Below, piece after piece: positions 61,008 to 64,000 of a stretch of 64,000 nucleotides of DNA. The position numbers were made by a program, and so were the translations under genes. Every line of letters begins with the position of its first letter. The first letter of the stretch is position 1. Source of the DNA: Nymphaea colorata (lineage: Eukaryota > Streptophyta > Magnoliopsida > Nymphaeales > Nymphaeaceae); contig NC_045144.1 in assembly GCF_008831285.2 (NCBI RefSeq), positions 12,317,672-12,381,671 on the forward strand, written 5' to 3'. The notes under the pieces were generated by a model that did not search any database, was not told where the DNA came from, and worked only from the letters and a program-made list of their open reading frames with translations.

Positions 61008-62007
61008 TCTTTTTCTTGATAAACTATATGACCCTCCTACTAGCCAATCCTATTGAGTGATTCATATCTTTCTTGAGTGACACATTATCAACGTGATTGA
61101 AGCATAAAAGAATTATGTTCAGAGAACCCATCATCAATCTCTAGCGTAAAACATGTTCTTGGTAGCCTATGCCATCCTTTATACCCAATGGTTAGAGAAA
61201 GACATTCTTTTCTATTTTCTAAAGTTAAAATTCATTAGTTTTATTAAAATCAGTGTTTAAGAAACCTTGCATTTACATGTGAAAATCTTTATGCATATAC
61301 ATAGAACTTCAAACTCATTTTTGTCTATTTGAAAGTGCTTTCAAAACTAACCATCTAAAGGCTTTGGAAACTTAGCCTGGGCTCTATCTAATGAGTCCAA
61401 GTTCATTTCCAGGTTATATCAATGATGAAGTTGGTAGATTTTCAAATTTAATTTCTATATTTATGACCCTAGTCTCTATGAAGAAAACAATAGAAAAAAG
61501 AATTAAAACATCCCTTACTTTGTTATTGTCCTTGAAAATCAACATCTAAAGAGAGAAATTGAGAAAAGTAAACATGATTTTGATGCTTATACCTGGCTCG
61601 TCCTTCTTTGACCATGTCCAGCAGTGGGTATGGCTTCGGTTCTCATTAGGTAAAGTTGAACATCAATTATTTGAAGCTTTAGCTGCTCATAGGTGAAAAA
61701 TCAGAAAGGAAGCAACAGAAAACCATTGGGAGTGGTGAGGGAAGGAGATCGGAGATGGAAGAAAATGCCTTAGAAGCAGAAAGAAGAGAAGAGAATGTCA
61801 TTGAGGGAAGACAATACCATTGCTGGTGGTGAGGGAAGGAGATCAAAAGGGGAAGAAGATGCCCTATAAGCAAATAGAAGAGAAGATAATGTCACTGAAG
61901 GGAGAGAGCATTTTCGAGTATTAGGGGATGGAGATACCATGATGCACGATGTTGTTTGCAATATACCATGCAGGACAGGAAAAGCATCAGGGAGTGTGAA
62001 CAGGGAT
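61008..62007. other. Spacer with a ~93-bp tandem repeat
   Basis: No gene recognised. At 61732-61917 two diverged copies with period 93 (each starting GTGGTGAGGGAAGGAGATC) are purine-rich on the + strand and give matching spurious open frames on the minus strand. Confidence 0.6.
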
Positions 62008-62362
62008 GTTAAAAAAACATGGATCCTAAACATCAAATGAGGCACAAATAAGGCACCAAAAAAGTTAATGTGGTTCGGCAGGTTGTCTACATCCACAAAG
62101 AGAAGGATAGCTTTTCATTCTTATTATTTTGTAGCATTAGAATAGAGCTATTAATAGCTCATTACATGGACTCAAGATGGTAAGTGGAAATAAGGCAAGA
62201 AATATGGTAAGATGCAATAAGGCAAAGGCAAGTGATTATCTAACAAGGTGTGTTAATCCCGTACAATGTGGTAGAGATACTGCTGATTTGATCTCCTACT
62301 AAGAATATCTTATCTCCTACCTTTTCGACTTTATCTTCCAAAAATATTGGATTTCTCTAACA
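62008..62362 (-). repeat. 3' LTR of the right-edge copia element (355 bp)
   Basis: In element orientation it starts TGTTAGAGAAATC at 62362 and ends TTTTTAACA at 62008, with TGTTA/TAACA inverted ends. A segment near 62070 (minus strand GCCGAACCACATTAAC) is a common copia LTR motif. The partner LTR is outside the window, and the left flank AGGGA would be the target duplication. Confidence 0.78.
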
Positions 62363-62376
62363 GCTTCCTCCTCTCG
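62363..62376 (-). promoter_or_regulatory. Polypurine tract of the right-edge copia element
   Basis: The minus strand reads GAGAGGAGGAAGC directly before the LTR start. A CTTGAGGGGAAG tract ~30 bp upstream is a common second purine site in copia elements. Confidence 0.65.
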
Positions 62377-62419
62377 ACATCACGAACAATCTTCCCCTCA
62401 AGTTGACGAGTAGATGTCA

Positions 62420-64000
62420 ATTTGCCCCAAGTTGCTAATGAATGATGATGTACCTAGGGCAATCTTCTCTTCGCAAAAACATCTACCCATTGAAATTCAG
62501 TTTTCACAAGTGGTGTCTGAATAATACCATCTTGAATCTTTTCTTTGATAAAATGACAATCAAATTTGATGTGTTTGGTATGTTCATGAAAAACTGGATT
62601 TGCACCAATGTATATGGCCGCCATATTATCCCACATGTGTTTCATGGGTTCTTCCACTTCAATGTTAAAATTTTTTCACGGCACCTTACACAACGGAGAG
62701 TGATGTCTCAAAGACCATGGTGGATTCATAAAACTTGTAACCGATATTAATTCACATGTACATGAGGCCATGGCCCTATATTTGGCTTTTGCACTTGATT
62801 GAGCCACAACCAACTTTTTTTGTTTTTCCAAGTTACTAGATTTCTCCCAACAAAAATGTAGTACCCTAATGTAGATCTTCTATTATTTGGGTCTCCAGCC
62901 CAATCATCTTAACAATACCCAATTACTTTCATTGGTTGGTCATGTTTCATAAGAAGTCCTTTTCATGTAGTTCCTTTTAGTTATCTTAGGATCTTGTGGG
63001 CAGCCTGTACATGACTCAACCTTGGCTTGTGCATGAATTGACTGATAAGGCTCACTACATAAGTAATATTAAGCTGAGTAACTGTTAAATAAAGAAGCTT
63101 TCCAAATAATTTCTGAAATCTTTGAATTCTCTCAAATTCATCTTTTCATCATTTTTTAGCTTGCAATTTATTTCAAGAGGAGTATCAAGAACATGTACTT
63201 TCTTTGGCATATAAACACCCCATGGTTAGAATGAGCTACTTCTCTGCCTAGAAAGTACCTCAGAATTCCCAGATCCTTGATTTCAAATTGCTTGTTGAGA
63301 TAAGCCTTCACTAGTGCCATGAACTCTTCATCTTCACCTGTCAAATATAATGTCATTTACACAAACAAGTAAAATAGTTAGCTTAGATGAATGATTTGAA
63401 ATAAACATTGTATAATTTGCATTATTTCATTTAAAACTGATGCCAATACGTACCTCATTAAGCGAGAGAACCATGCTCTGGGTGACTGATTCATCCCATA
63501 TAGTGCCTTCTTAAGCCTACACACATACACTTATCCGTTCTTCACAGCTTGGGGTACTTCTATGTACACTTCTTTATTTGGATCTCCATGTAGGAAAGTG
63601 TTCCTAACATCTATCTTAACCAATTTCCACCTTTTATGTGACAATATTGACTAAAGAATTTTGGCAGTATTCATTTTCACCACATAGGCGAAGGTCTCAT
63701 TGTAGTTGACCCCTTTTGTCTTTGTGAACCCTTTTGCAACCAAATATGCTTTCTGCTTCTCAATAATACCATCACTATGATATTTAATCATGTACACCCA
63801 CTTACATCCAACCACTTTCTTCTCCTTCGGAAGTGGAACCAAGTCCCATGTTTGATTCTTTTTGCTATAGCAAGTATCTCTTACTTCATAGTCTTTTAAA
63901 ATGTACACTTCTATAGGGTCCTTCATAGGATCTTGGCTCAAGGTTGGAGTAGGTAATAAGTATATAGGCTTTGTAATGTTTGGTCAAGGTTTCAAAATTA
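62420..64000 (-). pseudogene. Ty1/copia RT and RNase H, continuing past the window
   Basis: Minus strand from the right. RT start: KKNQTWDLVPLPKEKKVVGC, KWVYMIKYHSDG and AYLVAKGFTKTKGVNYNETF (63651-63941). RT tail: FEIKDLGILRYFLGREVAHS (about 63270). RNase H end: [18 protein letters not shown] then [14 protein letters not shown] (62454-62657), where relatives have CDN; here WDN. The segment between 62660 and 63160 and the YVDD region are in broken frames. With the LTR at 62008 it forms the 3' half of a copia element whose integrase, gag and 5' LTR lie right of the window. Confidence 0.88.

Overview
This window is nuclear DNA of a seed plant, probably an angiosperm; the sequence does not fix the species. 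The signs are a spliced exon pair of a plant-specific DUF789 gene, chromovirus and Ogre/Tat Ty3 retrotransposons, Ty1/copia and L1-type LINE pieces, a BED/DUF659/hATC transposon, and many (TA)n, (TG)n and (GA)n tracts. There is no prokaryotic gene order, CRISPR array, or recognisable rRNA or tRNA gene.

Layout. 1-2157 holds the last two exons of a DUF789-family gene on the + strand; it is the only ordinary host gene I can support. About 550 bp past its stop codon lies a minus-strand Del/Tekay chromovirus (2707-13532) with roughly 95% identical LTRs, a broken gag-pol and a 3' LTR missing its last ~450 bp. 13533-14900 is a GC- and purine-rich repeat patch. 14950-19800 carries a minus-strand LINE reverse transcriptase fragment and then a 5'-truncated minus-strand Ty1/copia element with one LTR. 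19855-22602 has small Ty3 fragments and microsatellites. 22845-28860 is a plus-strand L1-type LINE split in its RT domain by a complete hAT transposon (24297-27749) with terminal inverted repeats and an 8-bp target duplication. 29040-33217 has no confident gene.

33218-61007 is one very large Ogre/Tat element (minus strand, LTRs 3.2 and 4.4 kb, near-matching 5-bp target duplication), swollen by nested insertions. Its integrase/RNase H junction is interrupted by a Galadriel-like chromovirus (39647 to about 48390). That element's own 3' LTR is interrupted by a 4.0-kb non-coding element (39946-43945) with TG/CA ends and a 5-bp target duplication. The Ogre RT is interrupted by a compact 2.9-kb element (49414-52298). 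62008-64000 is a minus-strand Ty1/copia element running off the window.

The most unusual object is the 49414-52298 element. It has intact LTRs (about 97% identical), primer-binding site, polypurine tract and a perfect ATAGG duplication. It encodes only Gag plus a retropepsin-like domain joined directly to a chromodomain; RT, RNase H and the integrase core are absent. It looks like a non-autonomous chromovirus that keeps the packaging and chromatin-targeting parts and would borrow polymerase and integrase in trans. The hAT element, with dense GTATCG/CGATAC subterminal arrays and a mostly readable but mutated transposase, is the second most notable object. Most coding lesions I could resolve are transition-type stops, with some frameshifts, as expected for methylated, silenced elements.
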